Positions 1 to 12,790 of a stretch of 64,000 nucleotides of DNA are shown one piece after another (position 1 is the stretch's first letter; every line of letters begins with the position of its first letter). Where the stretch lies: contig JAZARR010000110.1 in assembly GCA_037389465.1 (NCBI GenBank), positions 1,307,501 through 1,371,500 on the forward strand, read 5' to 3'. The translations under genes were made by a program, and so were the position numbers. This stretch comes from Baylisascaris procyonis. Lineage: Eukaryota; Nematoda; Chromadorea; Rhabditida; Ascarididae. The notes under the pieces are model-generated. The model worked only from the letters and a program-made list of their open reading frames with translations, was not told the DNA's origin and made no database searches.

Positions 1-6
1 AACTAC

Positions 7-263
7 CAGAGAAGAACTTTAAAGACTTCCGAAAGCTATAATCCTCGAGACTTATTAATTGGAAAGTATTTCTTGAAAAAATCTAAATAGATCTTTCAAA
101 AGGTGTTCGCTAATCAGTAAAAGAAAACCTTTTTGCAGAAAGGTGGATAGACTGAGTCAGCGAAATCACGTTTACTATCGGATGCAGCCGCAGATTCTTG
201 TCGACTTACGGATCGAGTTTGAGAGCGCCTCGTATCGCCTCCTTGACTGCTACTGAATGACAT
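7..263 (-). CDS. Possible first exons of an unknown gene running off the left edge
   Basis: On the minus strand an ATG at 263-261 opens a 45-codon frame to 129. It begins MSFSSSQGGDTRRSQTRS and is rich in Ser, Arg and Gln, with purine-first codons unlike the AT-rich flank. At 128 it meets a donor (AAAAAG then GTTTTC). Upstream of the ATG is TTATTTAG, a plausible acceptor for cis-splicing or spliced-leader addition. A possible second exon is 35 down to 7 (LSEVFKVLL, phase 2 end), ending at a GTAGTT donor at the window edge. No domain is recognised; the composition suggests a disordered N-terminus. The first exon is moderately likely and the second is weak. The exon could instead be internal, since the ATG is close to the acceptor. 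Confidence 0.35.
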
Positions 264-551
264 CTCTCTAAATAAATAAAAGAATTATTGAAAACCTAGT
301 AGAATAAATATATTTTTAAAGAGACGCTTATTCGTTACTATTTTATAATGAAGAGTCTTCCTTAAATGGGATTTCTGGAAGGAGGAAATATACTCTAATG
401 GAGTCGTATAATTAGAATGAAACATCACTGAAAGGAAATAAAGGTACCCTTGTACTTTCCTTTCTACTCATAGTGAAGCACTAGCCGATATAAAGCATTC
501 GCTTCATTTACTCCTACGGAAAGGTTTTACAGGTTTTATTGCATATAATAG

Positions 552-596
552 GTTGTGGGGGGTGGGGGGGGGGGGAGGGAGGGGAGGGGAGGAGTG
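552..596 (+). repeat. G-rich tract, G-quadruplex candidate
   Basis: Four or more runs of at least four G within 45 bases (G6, G12, GAGGGAGGGG and following). This meets the usual G-run spacing for a plus-strand quadruplex. No gene lies nearby. Confidence 0.6.
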
Positions 597-2092
597 CAAG
601 GAAAAGAAAGAAGAACGGGAGGCAAAGGAGACTTCCACAGAGTTTTTTACTCGTTGAAGAGAATCAAATGTCCTCTCTGCAACTCTAGTATATTCCCAGA
701 GGCATCAAAAACGTTGTGTTAAGGACTTACCGAATCAGGAGACTACAAATTTTTTTTTTTTTAAATTTCTTAATAACCTTTTCTTTCTTTATCAACTTAT
801 TGGAATGTTATTATTCAATCCATACTGAAAAACTATTTTCAGTATTTCAGGCCATATAATGGTAACCTGAAATTTCCTAAAATTAAAAGACCTGCTTTCT
901 TTCCGACCTGAAATCCCTTTTCACCTTAAAATATTCTAAGGGGGAAAAAATGGACGAATAAAAATTCTATTGGTACAATTATGAGAGGCGATGAGGCATA
1001 AACGAAAACTCTTTTCATCCGTCAATCGATGCAAATTTTTGAAAAAAAAAAAAAACGATTTGGTTGGAAATATTGGAAATTATTTCCGTCTCTTTAAATT
1101 TTTTTTTTTTTTTTTGAACTTTACTGAAAATATTCTATTGCTTTATTTAATGTTAAGAGGGTTATAGGGCATTCTTTGAGCTTGGGTCTTTTTAAACGTT
1201 ATATCATCCTCCTCACTAATTCCATACTCTCCCACTCCCCCCCCCCCCTCTCCCATTTCTTATTTTCTACGATGTGCACCTCAAATATCGATCAAATAGC
1301 GAAATTTTCACAATTGAGCAATAATAAAAGAGGCGATTGTAATACCTGAGAGGTGATTAACAGGTGCATATACCTGTGAAATATTAAAAGTAAAATAAAA
1401 AATACTTGAAAAATAAAGCTAAAGGAAAAAAGAAGCAATAAAGTAAACCAATCATGACAATTGAAAAGTTGATGTTAATTAAATAACAACTTGTAGATTT
1501 TCCCAACGTTGATACGCAAATTAATCAAAACTATATTCACTAATTTTAAAAGGTTTTAAGCCTTTTATAATATAGAAAATAAACTCCAATGGTTGATAAG
1601 AGTTGAAAAACTATGGAAAAACAATTATTGTTAACATCTAATTAATTATGCTTTTCACAGGTGCTCTCCTTAATTAAACAATTTCAGAAGCAAATTAATT
1701 AGATTATTATTTTATTCAATTAAAACCGGAAATGTAGATTAGCCGACCGCGCATAAAAATGCTTCAAAGATAAGTGCTACCTTTATTCATCTACTTATTG
1801 TGTGGGTCTTTTTTTCTCGTCAATTTTTGCAGGTAGAAGAAAACCGGAAGTACTACACAATTCTTGAATGATTCATCGTGCCTTTATTATTGACGCTCAG
1901 ATTTGATGGATATTTCAATTTATTCACTAGTCAAGGTAGTACTAAAAATACAGGTAAAACATCAATAACTACAATCAATACAGGTAAATACAGGTAAAAC
2001 ATCAATATCTATACTCAAAAATAAAATACTACAAATATAAATATTTAAGTAGACCGAATAAAAATAGCACAAACAATAACAACCAATCCACT

Positions 2093-2137
2093 AGAGAGAG
2101 AGAGAGAAAGAGAGACAGAGACAGAGAGACAGAGAGA
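2093..2137. repeat. GA-rich microsatellite
   Basis: Imperfect (GA)n with ACAGAG interruptions. It gives a false Ser/Leu-rich frame on the minus strand. Confidence 0.9.
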
Positions 2138-4086
2138 GGGGTGCTTAGTAATGAAGTGGCCGTGTGCGGCTCACAGAGGGTGAGCGCCTCACTTTTTTTT
2201 AATGATACGATCATAGGCACTATATACACGAAACGACGCTATCGTTGTCTGCCACCCACGGCACATATTGTGGCACAACTCTATCATCTAGCAACAACTG
2301 TTCACTAGATTTGTCGAACTTGTTGGACCCCCCTACCCCCCTCTCTGCCCCCATTCCCTCATAAACCCCTTTTATTCCCCATAAATACCACCTCACTACC
2401 ACCCCCCCCCCTATTCCATTAGAATTTAAAAAAAAAGTGATATTCCAAGTTGGAGAATACAAATGTTGTATGCAGTTTTGTTGAGAATTCATTGCAAAAG
2501 GAAATACATAATACACCAACTGATAGCAATAAAAGACACTTGATCCACTATGAAATCATGAATGAATTAAAAAGTTTACATAAAAATATATTTATTCATT
2601 AGCAATGCATTTTTAATATTCAAATAAAAGATATCAATCATATGCAAGCATATCGTTAAACCAGGCGGATTACTTTCGTTTTTTTTTTTCCACGTAATTC
2701 AGAAAATTTCAGGTAATTTGACGAATATTTTGCGTCTTATTTTAAAACGAATTACAATCTATAATTTAAGTTATAAATAATTACGTAATTAATTCGCAGT
2801 CATATAATTGACTTATAACGATTTGATTAATTTACAATCATTTAATTAAATTATAATCATTAATTAAATTATATTAATTAAATTGTAGTTATCAATCAAA
2901 TTATAATCATTAATTAATTTTTAATTTGTGAAATTAATATACAATGGATAATTAATATACAATGGATTAATTTCTTTTCTTTTAATTAATCATTGATCAT
3001 TTATTAAATTATCGATTATGCATTAACTAAATAATTCTAAATAAAAGAAATTTAATTTCTAGTCATTTCAATGTTTTCGATCTTCAATTCCATTAAGTAT
3101 TTGATAAGTTCAAATATTTGCGATTATATTTTTCAAATATATTTCACTTACATGATTTATCATTTGTGTATCGAATGAATTCTATCTTCTAGTAAAAAAT
3201 TTTTCTCGTTTCTTTTTAACGCTATTTTTCGATTTTTTTTTTTCAAAGTATTTCAAACGCATTTTTTCGTTTTTATTTGAATGGAATTGAAAGGAATGGA
3301 ACTGAATAGACTCGAATGACCGATTAAATACTTTAATTTTTCAATAAATTTTTATCTTTGTTTATCTACGATATACTTTATCTCTAATATATATTTTTAT
3401 AATTGAAATTCTTTTAATCGAATGGAATATTTACTTATAAGTAAATGAGAGGCAATATTTAATAACGATTAATAATCTAAATAAACACGATGGGAATATT
3501 TTATAACTCAAAGATGTTTATATATAGTAAAAAATATTGAGGTGAAGTTTATCCCCCCCCCCCAATTCCAAAATTGGCGCATTTAGCAAACGCAATAATC
3601 GTTTTTAGAGATAAGAAATTACGAGATGTGACATTTGCTTGCCCATTTCGATGTGTTGATGTCTGTCGTAAGTAATTTAGCATACGCAAGTGACGTACTA
3701 ATTAACAGCCTAAACGTTCCAAATACTCACCTTTTCATTAAGAGATAGGTGAGATTTTTGTTATTTTTGTATAATTAAAGTCTTTTCCTGCAACTACATA
3801 TCCGAGGTGCTATTTCATGATAAAGCTTTATCCATAATCCGTTGTTATCTTATGCGTGCATCAATGATAAATAAATAATAAATATTCTCGTTAATTTCGC
3901 TTATATTTTTGATTGTTCACATTAATGGGTTTAGTCTACGATTGTTAAAAGTATTTGCTTTCTTCCAATACTTGACCGATTCATGCTAGCACATTTGTGG
4001 ACTGAAATTTCTGCAAGTAATAAGAGACTAGTGAAAAACTGACTGCAATATTTCAAAAAACTCTTGTTTTCTTTTTATAAAGCTTT

Positions 4087-4087
<1 letters not shown>

Positions 4088-4130
<43 letters not shown>
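4088..4130. repeat. (GA)n microsatellite
   Basis: About 20 uninterrupted GA units followed by a GA-rich tail to 4155. Confidence 0.95.
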
Positions 4131-4132
<2 letters not shown>

Positions 4133-4180
4133 GAAAGAGAAGGAGAGGGAGAGATAGACGGATAAAGGGATGACAAGTTT

Positions 4181-4213
4181 GCATTGCATTGCATTGCATT
4201 GCATTGCATTGCA
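4181..4213. repeat. (GCATT)n pentanucleotide repeat
   Basis: Six perfect GCATT units ending in a degenerate GCACT. The reverse complement AATGC is also a core of the 32-bp satellite at 15.0-16.8 kb, so this word is favoured in this DNA. Confidence 0.95.
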
Positions 4214-4378
4214 CTGCACTCGAGGGCTTGCATTCGGTTTTCACTGAACTTGAGTTTGATAGAACTGAGATCGATTTTCGAATAGAGAAATTATTTAGGT
4301 GTTTGGTAGTTGTCAACTTGTAAATAAATTTATGCTGAACATTTTTTTCTCAATAAGCATGAAATTGAAATATACCAT

Positions 4379-4432
4379 ATAAATACAGTATGCATATAAA
4401 TACAGTACCCATGCAAATACAGTATGCACATT
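4379..4432. repeat. 17-bp short tandem repeat, about 3 copies
   Basis: Units alternate ATAAATACAGTATGC and CAAATACAGTACCC with slight changes, sharing the core AAATACAGTA. Confidence 0.8.
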
Positions 4433-4695
4433 TATTCAAGTCTAATCTACAGAGTGAAAATGCTTTCGTCGGTACACATAATGACCGATCGCTATCTCAT
4501 AATTTTTTCCGATCATAATTCACTAAATTGTTATGAGCTAATTAAATATAAAATGCAAATTTTTAAAGTGCATAAATAAACTTTGCAAATACAAATCAAT
4601 AAAATATAAAATATAATATGCAAAAAACTCCTGACAGTACTTCCAACCAATGAGGAAACCTCTATGCCAATTACCACATGTATTAAAGTGATTTA

Positions 4696-4723
4696 TGGGG
4701 GGGGGGGGGGGGGAGGGAGGGAT
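4696..4723 (+). repeat. Poly-G tract
   Basis: A run of about 17 G followed by AGGGAGGGA, in AT-rich DNA. Confidence 0.9.
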
Positions 4724-5362
4724 ATGAATTCTTAAAGAGAAAATTTTCTGTGTAAAATCAACAGATTTATATCTTGTTCAATAAAAGCTAAAAAAAAAAA
4801 GATTCGATACTTTTGATGGCGGCTTACTTTTCAATTATGCCTTATTTCTTTAATTAATAAAAATAAGAAGTTACAAAAAAAAAAAAAAACTGACGCAAAA
4901 TTTGCATATTTGCCAAATTTCAATTAAATTTGCTTTGCTCCTTTAACGAATAGTTATAGATAGAATTACCCATAAAATAATATTTAAAATAATATTAAGC
5001 ATGAAAAATAACTTATTTACATTTACATATATGCAAATATATGCAAATATTCAATGATTTGCGTATTTTTAAATAATTTCAACGAATATATTACTGCAAA
5101 AATGGAGATGTGATGTGGATTCATCAATGAGAAATGCATTATTTGGCATTTAGCCAATGCACAGAACATTGCAATGACGTCATTCAATTACTTAACCACT
5201 CCCAATAATTAATGTGCCAATAAGGTGGCAATACGGTGCTTCAATTTGTCCCCTTTGGAATACTCACATTTGCATTTGCTTCAATCGGTTTGGTGCTTTA
5301 CTTATACGAAGCTAATAAGAGATCATCAAAAATGAGTTGAAAAAAATTTTGAAAAGTAAATA

Positions 5363-5446
5363 TATCAGTAAATATGCTAATTTTATCAGTTAATATGCAA
5401 ATTTTATCAGTAAGTATGCAAATTTTATCAATTAATATGCAAATTT
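5363..5446. repeat. 21-bp tandem repeat with octamer motif
   Basis: Four head-to-tail copies start at 5363, 5384, 5405 and 5426. The shared pattern is TATCA(G/A)T(A/T)A(A/G)TATGCAAATTT. The last three contain ATGCAAAT, the consensus octamer bound by POU-domain proteins; the first has ATGCTAAT. No gene was found within reach, so a regulatory role is speculation. Confidence 0.85.
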
Positions 5447-6872
5447 ATTTCGCCAGTCGAATGATTCACTTAGTGATTTATTTATTAAAATCTTAACAAA
5501 TATGCAAATTTTGTTGACTAAATGAGCTTCAATTAAATATTTTCGAAATATATAAAATAGTTAAAATAATTATTAGTAATTATTAGTTTTTATATATTTA
5601 AAAATATTTTTTTTTAATACTAGCATTCTTACGATATAGAAATTGATTAGCTAATATAGAGAACGTTAACACTGTTGATTAAATTATTGATTGTATATAA
5701 GTACCCGTCTTCCACTCCCTCCCATCTCCTCCCTTCATGTAGAAGTATCAGATTAGTATCCTCCCCCCACCCCCTCCCTTCCTATAGATATATAATAACG
5801 TTCATCACAAATATACCATTTGAATTGTATTATTCAGCGAAAGAAAATTAATATTTCATTGTATTTATGAAATCAACGATATTTAATAATAGACAATACA
5901 TCCAACAATCACATCAAATCTATCGTCATCTCAGGTCATTGTTCATTTGCCTTCAAAAATAGAATATTCCATGAAAGATTTCTTAATGATATTGCTAATT
6001 TTTAATATCATTTTGAATGAAAATTTCTTATGCTGATAAAAAATGCTTTTACACTTACCCTTCACATCCCCATCTCCCCCAATAAAACCCTCCCAAATTC
6101 CTGCAGTATCCCCCCCCCCCCACAATAAAACCCACTCGAACTTCTATAACTCCATCCCTTTCTCAAAAAAGGTTCGGAAAATTTTACATGGTACCATTTT
6201 TGTAGATTATGGAATGCATTAAGTCCTATTATTTGCTTTTTATTCTTATATAATTCAAACATGACTTTTCTGAAGATTTCTTTCACAATTAACTCTTATC
6301 AATGAGGTCGTAGAGTGGAGATTATTTCGAATAAAGAGCCGAATTGTCGTATCAAATGATAATTGGTGGGAACATTAGTAATTGCATAGGGATTCGTCTA
6401 ATAGGATTGGTGACAATGACAATTCTTCAGACATGTCGGCAGACATTTCCTCAGACATACTCATTCATTAGACGATGCAATATCACCTGGAACCTCGAAT
6501 ATATTTGATTTATAGCAGTGTCTAGAATCATTCATCAAGCTTTCACGTCATCTATTGATATCCGATGTAAGCGTAGATATGCAATGAGAATATTATTATA
6601 TAACGATAGTAATATCGGTAAAAATGCTGATATTCAACTAATGATAGTGATAAAAACTTATCTATCAGCTGTCAATTAATCTATTTGCTCGATACGAAGA
6701 GCAAATATTTACGTAAGTATTTTTAAGCGAAATGCAGTAGTTTTGAAATGATTCAGTACGAGATAAACGAATATATGTAAAATGCTAAGATATACATTAA
6801 ACATCATAAATATTTTCCTATTTATAATCATTTGTCTATTTTAATTTTCTACTGTTTTCACTACGAAGATGA

Positions 6873-7000
6873 ATCGTTCCTTTGAGGATATCCGAAGGAT
6901 CGTTCCTTTGAGGATATCCGAAGGATCGTTCATTTGAGGATATCCGAAGGATCGTTCCTTTGAGGATATCCGAAGGATCGTTCCTTTGAGGATATCCGAA
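6873..7000. repeat. 26-bp tandem repeat, 5 copies
   Basis: Copies begin at 6873, 6899, 6925, 6951 and 6977 with only one or two differences (CATTTG for CCTTTG in the third). Each unit carries the palindrome GGATATCC. The near identity suggests recent expansion. Confidence 0.95.
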
Positions 7001-7284
7001 TCGGTAAACATAAAATCTCCGAGACAGTTTTCAGAAAAAAAAAAAAAATGTTGTTTTCTCTCATTAAACTTAAAGCATTTTGGTAAATTATACTATTTCG
7101 AAATTTTTATTCCAATATTTCAATATTTTTATATTTCTATATATTTTGCATATAAAAAATTTTTTAAATAAATCAGAGATGAAAATTAGAGAATAAAAAA
7201 ATTTTTCCTTTTTTTTGCATAAAATTTCTCGTATATATTTTAATTTTTCACGTCATTCGTTTTATAAATGTTTCATTATTTATC

Positions 7285-7304
7285 ACTCTCTCTCTCTCTC
7301 TCTC

Positions 7305-7346
<42 letters not shown>
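7285..7346. repeat. (CT)n microsatellite
   Basis: About 31 CT units with one CA interruption near 7306. Confidence 0.95.
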
Positions 7347-7349
<3 letters not shown>

Positions 7350-8997
7350 GCATAAATTGGCTTCATAATCCACGAATCCAATGCTATACATTTGCGATCT
7401 TATTAGTTTTTTTTTTTTTTGCATTCAAAAATTATCGATTTTTTCTCTTTACAGTTTTTCGTCATTATCAAAGATGATTTTCGTCATAAAAAAATGAAAT
7501 TTTTTTTTTATATTCGAAAAATGAAATTTTTAATGAGCAACAAAGTTTCTTTTTTTTTCAACTCTAAATTTAAAAAAAAAAGTTTTATAAAATTCTTAAG
7601 TGAATTTTCAATTGAATTTAATTGAAATTTTTAGTTTTCAGTTGAATATCTAATTTTTTTTCATCATTTGATAAGATATTTATTTTCATCGTTTGGTAAT
7701 AAGGATTTTTTTTTTTCAATGGGAAAACATGAAAACCGACTTCATATAATTGTTCGTTCATATTATATTCATTATTTTACCTGAGATTAATTAGTAATTT
7801 ACTTAAGTAATATTTATATATTACTTAAGTGAGGTGAAAAGCAATAAGAATATTATTTACAATTGATGCAAATATTGATAGCATTCATTGAAATATTCGA
7901 TTCGCACTTGTAATTAAGTTATCTTTGCAATAAGATTATAAAATATACGCAGAAGTTTAACTCAAAACAATCAAAAAATACAGATGCAACTTTAATACTA
8001 CCCCATGGTGTTTTATTTTTAAAATTAGCAAATGAATGCTTCCTTCGTTATAATAGATCCTCAACTTTTCATTGATACTCTTTTATGGATATCGATAAGT
8101 TTCCCGCATAAGTCCACGCCTCTTTGCACAAATCTTCACACTGATCCGACGATGAATGGCACTATTCTACTAATCAGAGCCGTTATCTTCATCATTCTCT
8201 CTCATCTTACTTAATAAACCGAAGAGTAGAAATTTTGTTGGCGGTTGGTTCCATCCTAGGATTTGCGACTAAAATTAGGGTAATTAGATTTGACGATTAC
8301 ATTAACAACTATAAAACAACTGACCCTTTTAATAGCATTCAAATTGATCGTTGAATTTCAAGAAAAATTTAAAATGCCTCAAAAGCTATCAAGGAATTTT
8401 TTATAGTTTCTCATCTGATTGGATTTGCATTCTACAATGCGATTGGGATTAAAATGAATTTTAATATAAAAATTTATGCATTTTTACATATATTTTATTT
8501 ATTTATTTATATTTTTTGGTAAATTATGCAACCGATTGGTTTTCCTTCTCGAAATACAAAAGAAACTCATATTCTTTCATTTTCTCTAACAACACTTCTA
8601 TACTTATTTTTTTCCATTACTTCATAGCCGTTCAACCGAAATATATTTTTCGACAATTCATATTTGCAATGCAAAATTCGTTGCAAATTTTGCATTGTAT
8701 TTATGAAGTGCAATGATCAAATAAGCGAATGATTGAACAATGCAACATTTCAAAGAGCATCTCATTTGTCATTAGAAATGCAACGAATCGATCTTCTATG
8801 AAAATAAGAAAATAATTAATAATACAATAAAATTTAATAATAACGAAATGAAAAGGCGTTATTTGAATGGGACGATGCAATGTGTCACGTCAATATATCG
8901 TTGTCAATTTTCATTTCTTCTATGACCGTATTTGTAATATCGAACAAATTCAGTCGTTGTGATGCAATTTCAGAAAAAAAAAAAGCATTTTTTCAGC

Positions 8998-9080
8998 ATC
9001 CGGCAGAAAGATTGATTTCAGATCCGGCAGAAACATTGGTTTCAGGATCCGGCAGAAACACTGATTTCAGAATCCGGCAA
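8998..9080. repeat. 24-25 bp repeat, 3.3 copies
   Basis: ATCCGGCAGAAA starts at 8998, 9022 and 9047, with a partial copy at 9072. Unit lengths of 24 and 25 put successive copies in different frames, so the open frame across it (8880-9137) is not a repeat protein. Confidence 0.85.
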
Positions 9081-9706
9081 TGGGATCTCAGCAGCAATAC
9101 CGACAATATGAGTCTAATATTTTTGTATTCTAAGTAGTCGTTTTAGAATTGCATCAATTGACAAATAATGATCAATTAACGACTACAATCAAATTTTGAA
9201 TATTACGCATATTGTGTTTTTTAGATTTATTGTCGAAATTATGCAGAAATCTTCTTAGAGAAATATTGAAACATTTTACGGATTTATTTATGTAAAAGTT
9301 TTTTCCTTCCTTTTTCTTTTTTACCTCCTCATCATCGCTATACTATCTGCAATATTTCTTATCATATTTCATAGGCAACTTTCTATTTTAATATTTCTTT
9401 GTTTATTTATTTTTTTCTAACGCTTTGAATAACTATTTTCATTAATAAAAATAACCCTAACATCGTATGAAAGGCCTATTTTGTTGACGAATTAAAATAT
9501 TGCCTTCAGATGTGATTCGATCCCATTGCTTTTCATTTTGCGATATTTGACCGCAAAGCGGATCATTATACATTTGCAACACATATGCAGATGTTTTATT
9601 CGTAATCAAAAAATTGCAATTTGAGAATGAAGGCAATTTATTCGATGAGTCGTGTGAATGAGACGTTCAAAATGTGAAGAATGAACTCTTTTAATGGATG
9701 CTTGAT

Positions 9707-9821
<115 letters not shown>

Positions 9822-11474
9822 AGGCTAATTTTTTTTAGCAAATTTCAATACGATTGTGAAAATTTATGAAAATTGAAAGATATATTTTTCGAAAGGCATG
9901 TTTTTTCTGCAAATTTTTAGAAGAAAGGATTCTTTAAATTTTCGTGGAATAAAAAGAAAAAGAAAAATGTTTATGAAGAATTCAACGGGATTCTTGTTTG
10001 ACTCCAAAGATTACATTCGGGGAAATCCTTAATATTGCATGTAAATGTTTGCTTAGAAATCCGTTGTTTCATCAGCTTAAAAGGTTTTTGATGTCCGAAA
10101 AAAAAAAGAATTTTCTCTTTATTCATTTAAGATTTCCTCAACGAAAAATTATTCTCTAATAATATGATTACTTCGTCATTTATTACTTCGAAATCTTTTT
10201 AAAATTCAAAAAAAAAATTTTTTTTATGCAAATTTTTTTTCTTCAAAAAGAAAAATACTATTCAAAAATTGAAAACCAACTTTGCCTCTTTTCTTCAGCT
10301 TCGAACTTATTCTTGCTTAAGGGTTTTTTTTTTGTGTTATGTTAGCTGATTCTAACATTAAAGTTCCGTTATTTTCTTATTCATGTGATGCACTCTTTGA
10401 TTAAATTACAGCACGAATAAGCGCATTATGCATACATTAGAAGTGCATCTTTGCTGATTCAGTTGATTGAAAACCTACCATATCGCAAATGAGTGTTCAC
10501 ATCACGTATGCGTGGGTAGCCGATCGGAAGATCATTCAATGAAGGATGGTTAGGGAATGGTACTCCGAGGTTCATTCAATGAGCGATGAAGGTGAGGGGG
10601 AATGATAGTAAACCTCAAGCGTTTTAAAGAGCGGCTCGCAATCAAACACTTCAAAAATGCAGGAAATAAATGAAAATTTCATCAATTTTAAGGATAAAAT
10701 AAAAGAAGAACATAAAATTTTTAATGCTCTCTATGTCTATTCCGATCAAATTAGATGGAGTAATGAATTTCGATCAAATGTAGTGAGCGATCATATTTTA
10801 CAGGAATCAAAAAAGAAGAGAATATGAGCATATTTATATTAAACAAAACTTTTTAAAGTGTTTTCTTTATATTAATAGTAATTATGGGAAATTTTTTTTT
10901 ATTGAGTTTATATTTTGAATACAATTAATAATAGTAAATATTTAAGCGCAAACGAAAAAAAATTTTTCAATTTTCTTTTTTAATTTAAGATATATGCAAA
11001 TTAAACTTCAATTAAATTATGAGTTATTTTTAATATTAGAGAGTTTTAAGTTTATTATTGAATTCATTAAAAATTATTGCACATTTCAGTTATTTCTTCC
11101 TATTACTTATTATCAGTAGCTAAATATTTTCGCAATCGGGTTATGCGATTTGCCGATGAAATTACAGCATATGTCAACAGTAATTCTTTGAAGGAAAAAT
11201 TTGCATAAATTTAATAAGAAATATACCATTATTTAATGATAGTTTTAATTATATCGTTGAGGATATTGTTGTCAATAAGTCACGTCACTACGATAATCGG
11301 CTTAAATGAAGTTTTGAAGTTTGATGATCGATCGCGTTATCCATCTTAATTCCTTCCTGTCTTTGAGAGATTATTTCGAATCCACGCCCCCCTCTCAATG
11401 AACTTCACTTAGTGCTGCCTGTTGCAAATAATTACATCGTTTCGCCCACTTTGGGAAATAGGTGATTGAAATAA

Positions 11475-11562
11475 AGGAGGAGGGAGGGTGAATGGGGAGG
11501 GGGGAGGGAAGGAAGGAGGGAGGAGGGGGAGGGGAAGGGGAGGGGAAGGGGAGGGGAAAGGG
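11475..11562 (+). repeat. Purine/G-rich block, G-quadruplex candidate
   Basis: Nearly 90 bases of A and G with more than ten runs of three to six G, including tandem GGGGA steps. There are almost no pyrimidines on the plus strand, which would favour quadruplex or triplex structures. Confidence 0.7.
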
Positions 11563-12540
11563 CAAAACAAAACCTTTCTTGTTTAACTTACTAACGAATG
11601 GAATATTTAGCGTGAATTACATGAAAAATATTGGGACACGTGAATAAAGCATGAAGAATTGCGTTAATGAAGCCGATTAAGTTGAAGAGTGACGTTAAAG
11701 AATAGAAAATAGTGTTATATTAAATCACTGAATTGGAGGATAAAGTTAAATGATGAAAATAAACTTTAGACCCAGAACGTTGAACGAGTTGCAGGATAAC
11801 CTGAAAAGATGAAAAGTTTTATTAAAGGATGGAAATTATCCAGAAACCAAAGAGATTGAGCGTGAAAAATTAAAGGATTATCCAGAAATCAGTGCGAGGA
11901 TGGCGTTTAAGGATTTCAATAGCTTTAACTAAATAATGCTAAATGAATTTACGAATAACGTTAAAGAACAAAAAATAGCGTTGAAAAAAATGGCTGAACT
12001 GTAGCGTTAAAGCAAACTGGATGAAAGAATTGATCAATAGCAATAAAGAATGAAAAATTATATGTTAAAGATTAACAAATAGTATTAAAATAAAAAAGAT
12101 AAATAAGTTGTGAGGGAATTTAATGCGAATATTGCATAGTTAATACGGGATCAAATAGATGGAAAATTTCATATGCTGATGGAAAATTTCGCAAGCGAAT
12201 ATGCAATTCGCTTGCTAAATTTCTCTCGCTCTCTAATTTCTCTCGCTTTCTCGCTCTCTCGCTTGCTAAACTTCAGTAAAGAAATTTCTAGCAATAAAAT
12301 TCCAATCATTTTTCCAATTATTTTAATAAAAATATGTTTTTTTTTGTAAAAAATTCGCTTTTTTAATGCAACTTTTCTACTTTAACGTTGATGAGCATTC
12401 TTCTTACAATACTTATCGTCATTAACTTGCAATATTTTTTTTAAAATAAAATTTTCATCGTTAGAAATGTCATTAGCGAATTATCTTTTTTTTTCTGCGC
12501 TTATGCAAATTTATTCCACGGAAACGTTTAATGGCATTGT

Positions 12541-12790
12541 TCTCTCTGAGTGCATTTGTATGTCTGTTTGTCCGTCTGTTTGTCTGTCTGTTTGTCTGTC
12601 TGATGGAGTTTTTTCATCTTGAAAACCTTTGGTGCTATGGGCACAAAATTAGATGTGTATAACGTGCACCAGAGGGCATCCTTTTCAAGCGTTTTTTACA
12701 TCGATTTGTCAACGTTAAAAACGGTTATAGAAATTTCGAGAAGCCGAAAAATTTGCATACATTTTGCATTTATTAAAACATTATTTTTCA
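12541..12790 (+). repeat. Dispersed repeat, copy A
   Basis: A (TGTCTGTT)n-like head (12555-12602) is followed by about 180 bases containing CTTGAAAACCTTTGGTGC, AACGTGCACC, GATTTGTCAACG and GGTTATAGAAATTTC in this order. The same landmarks recur in order at 21420-21665. It contains no transposase frame. The plan of a microsatellite head plus a conserved tail resembles short non-autonomous repeats, but I cannot name a family. Confidence 0.6.

Larger units (their letters stand above)
264..9700. other. Gene-poor AT-rich DNA with simple repeats
   Basis: I see no reading frame here with convincing coding composition or paired splice signals. The open frames of 60-100 codons are low-complexity (Phe/Lys/Ile-rich) or lie in microsatellites. 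Content includes homopolymer G and C tracts (552-596, 1238-1249, 2401-2411, 3552-3563, 4697-4713, 6111-6121), GA/CT microsatellites, and several minisatellites listed separately. A 60-codon frame at 8032-8214 (hydrophobic, MNASFVIIDPQLFIDTLLW) has no splice context and is not called. Confidence 0.6.

Noticed and set aside
4028..4316. Minus-strand frames with MQCNAMQCNA repeats
   Set aside because: They are translations of the (GCATT)n and (GA)n microsatellites.
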